DNA of 33,172 nucleotides from Phlegmacium glaucopus (lineage: Eukaryota; Basidiomycota; Agaricomycetes; Agaricales; Cortinariaceae). A model generated the notes under the pieces. The model was given only the letters and a program-made list of their open reading frames with translations, was not told where the DNA came from and ran no database searches. The translations under genes were made by a program, and so were the position numbers. The DNA is taken from positions 96,893 to 130,064 of the forward strand of contig MU130238.1 in assembly GCA_015039465.1 (NCBI GenBank), read 5' to 3'. Position 1 is the stretch's first letter; each line of letters opens with the position of its first letter. Shown one piece after another: positions 32,126 through 33,172 of the stretch.

Positions 32126-32694
32126 AACCATTTTAGGAATGCCGGAGTGCCGTGATTAGTTAATTGATCTATTGTTGGCAGCTTCGGCACTCTGGGCGGA
32201 GTTTCAAATGAAAGTCCAGCATATGATATCTTATCTGGGTTATCTTGGGTACGTTTATATGATCACATGATCATGTTTGTATTGTTTCAGATCCAACGCA
32301 ACGCATCATCCACCACTTCCACCCCCACTCCACCTTTCCCGTCCCGAGCCTAGAATGTGGAAAGCGGTGTGGATCCGTATGCGACCATGCCGTGTCATCG
32401 CCTCGTATGCAGGTGGTGGCCAAACAACCTGGGTGTCGATCCGGGCTTTCTTCGAGTGTGAGGGGTGTTTGCCACGTCAGCGCACCAAACGACGACTGGG
32501 TACCCCATACCCACACTGTGCCCCTCCCCTCTCGAGGGATGTGGGCGCATAACGACAAAGCGACCACAACAAAACGACCATGACCTGATGAAACGACCAC
32601 GACAAAACAAATACAACCCAACGACCACAATGAAACGGATACGAGGAAACAACCACAATGAGCAGATAGATGGGAGGAGCGAGGTACGCTCCCT
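32126..32694. other. Repeat-rich non-coding stretch
   Basis: 32158-32200 contains GCCGGAGTGCCGTGATTAG and CTTCGGCACTCTGGGCGGAG, imperfect inverted relatives (GGAGTGCC/GGCACTC). From about 32549 to 32660 a word close to AACGACCACGACAA recurs six to eight times. Minus-strand frames across here are shadows of the repeats; no gene supported. Confidence 0.45.
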
Positions 32695-33172
32695 CCGTTT
32701 CTTTATTTCCCCCCCCCCCAATGTCTCAAGGCTGATCCAAGGCAGTGTATTGCCCATACACTGCCTCGTTCTGCACCTTCCTTTTGTTTCACACCCCCCC
32801 CATCGTGCTCGTGCAGCCTCGAGCCTAGTCCAAGGCGGTGTATTACCCACACGCCGCCTTGTTCTAATTTTTTTTTTCTCTTTATTTCGCACCCCCCCAT
32901 TTGCTCGTGCAGCCTTCAGACTAGTCCGAGGCGGCGTATTACCCACACGCCGCCTCGTTCTATACTATTTTTATTCTTTATTTCGCACCCCCCATCTTGC
33001 TTGTGCAGCCTTCAGACTAGTCCGAGGCAGCGTATTACCCACACGCTGCCTCGTTCTATACTTTTTTTTTTCTTTATTTCGCACCCCCCCAGCTTGCTTG
33101 TGCAGCCTTCAGACTAGTCCGAGGCGGTGTATTACCCACACGCCGCCTCGTTCTATACTTTTTTTTTCTTTG
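32695..33172. repeat. ~96-bp tandem repeat array with a conserved hairpin in each unit, open at the window end
   Basis: Five units with hairpins starting at 32738, 32831, 32927, 33023 and 33120 (spacing 93-97 bp). Each unit has a C-run after CTTTATTTCGCA, a GTGCAGCCTTCAGACTAGTC segment, the hairpin (GAGGCGGCGT, loop ATTACCC, ACACGCCGCCTC) and a T-run. Both arms change together between units. Poly-C and poly-T lengths vary. The array continues beyond the window. Confidence 0.9.

Noticed and set aside
32395..32946. 183-codon minus-strand frame with repeated VGNTPP motifs as a repeat protein
   Set aside because: The frame follows the hairpin repeat; variable C- and T-runs change phase from unit to unit, so no consistent protein is maintained.

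Overview
The window is nuclear DNA of a mushroom-forming basidiomycete (Agaricomycetes-like). Evidence: genes with many short introns (about 45-86 nt, GTAAGT/GTATGT-type donors), a NACHT-WD40 NLR-type gene, a secreted-type M36 fungalysin family gene, small beta-trefoil genes, a fungal LINE (Tad-like) ORF1, and many degraded transposon pieces. There are no bacterial features. All introns and coordinates were worked out by hand from the sequence; no search was run.

Layout. 1-~1880: an anomalous block. Neither strand codes in the normal way, but reading the + strand backwards, 3'->5' and NOT complemented, gives a 445-codon open frame (1852 down to 515) with sensible acidic, Ser/Pro-rich protein. 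1909-2732: the end of a normally oriented, spliced gene for an acidic protein with an NLS. 2733-9812: gene-poor repeat territory (AT-rich repeats, two SINE-like copies in inverted orientation, LTR-like remnants, a 19-bp minisatellite). 9813-11259 (-): 5' part of a decayed LINE, with a zinc-knuckle ORF1 and the first codons of the endonuclease ORF2. 12375-16832 (-): a NACHT NTPase with 13 nearly identical 42-residue WD repeats, probably an allorecognition/innate immune type receptor, with one clear frameshifting 10-bp duplication. 18221-18870: remnant of a C2H2 zinc-finger gene.

19602-24483 is the most interesting ordinary region. A small five-exon gene on the minus strand (167 aa) is homologous, including intron positions, to the ~163-residue C-terminal extension of the divergently transcribed fungalysin metallopeptidase (725 aa, 17 exons, one GC-AG intron). 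A third, decayed relative of this uncharacterised domain may lie at 28093-28370.

29457-31814 holds two tandem beta-trefoil units (ricin-B/protease-inhibitor-like). Between them sits a 1195-bp foldback element with 515-bp near-perfect terminal inverted repeats and a 7-bp target duplication. If the element and one target copy are ignored, the frame of unit 1 continues into unit 2. The second unit is cut off by sequence leading into a degenerate ~20-bp repeat array. The window ends in a ~96-bp tandem repeat whose units each contain a hairpin, with paired (compensatory) base changes between units.
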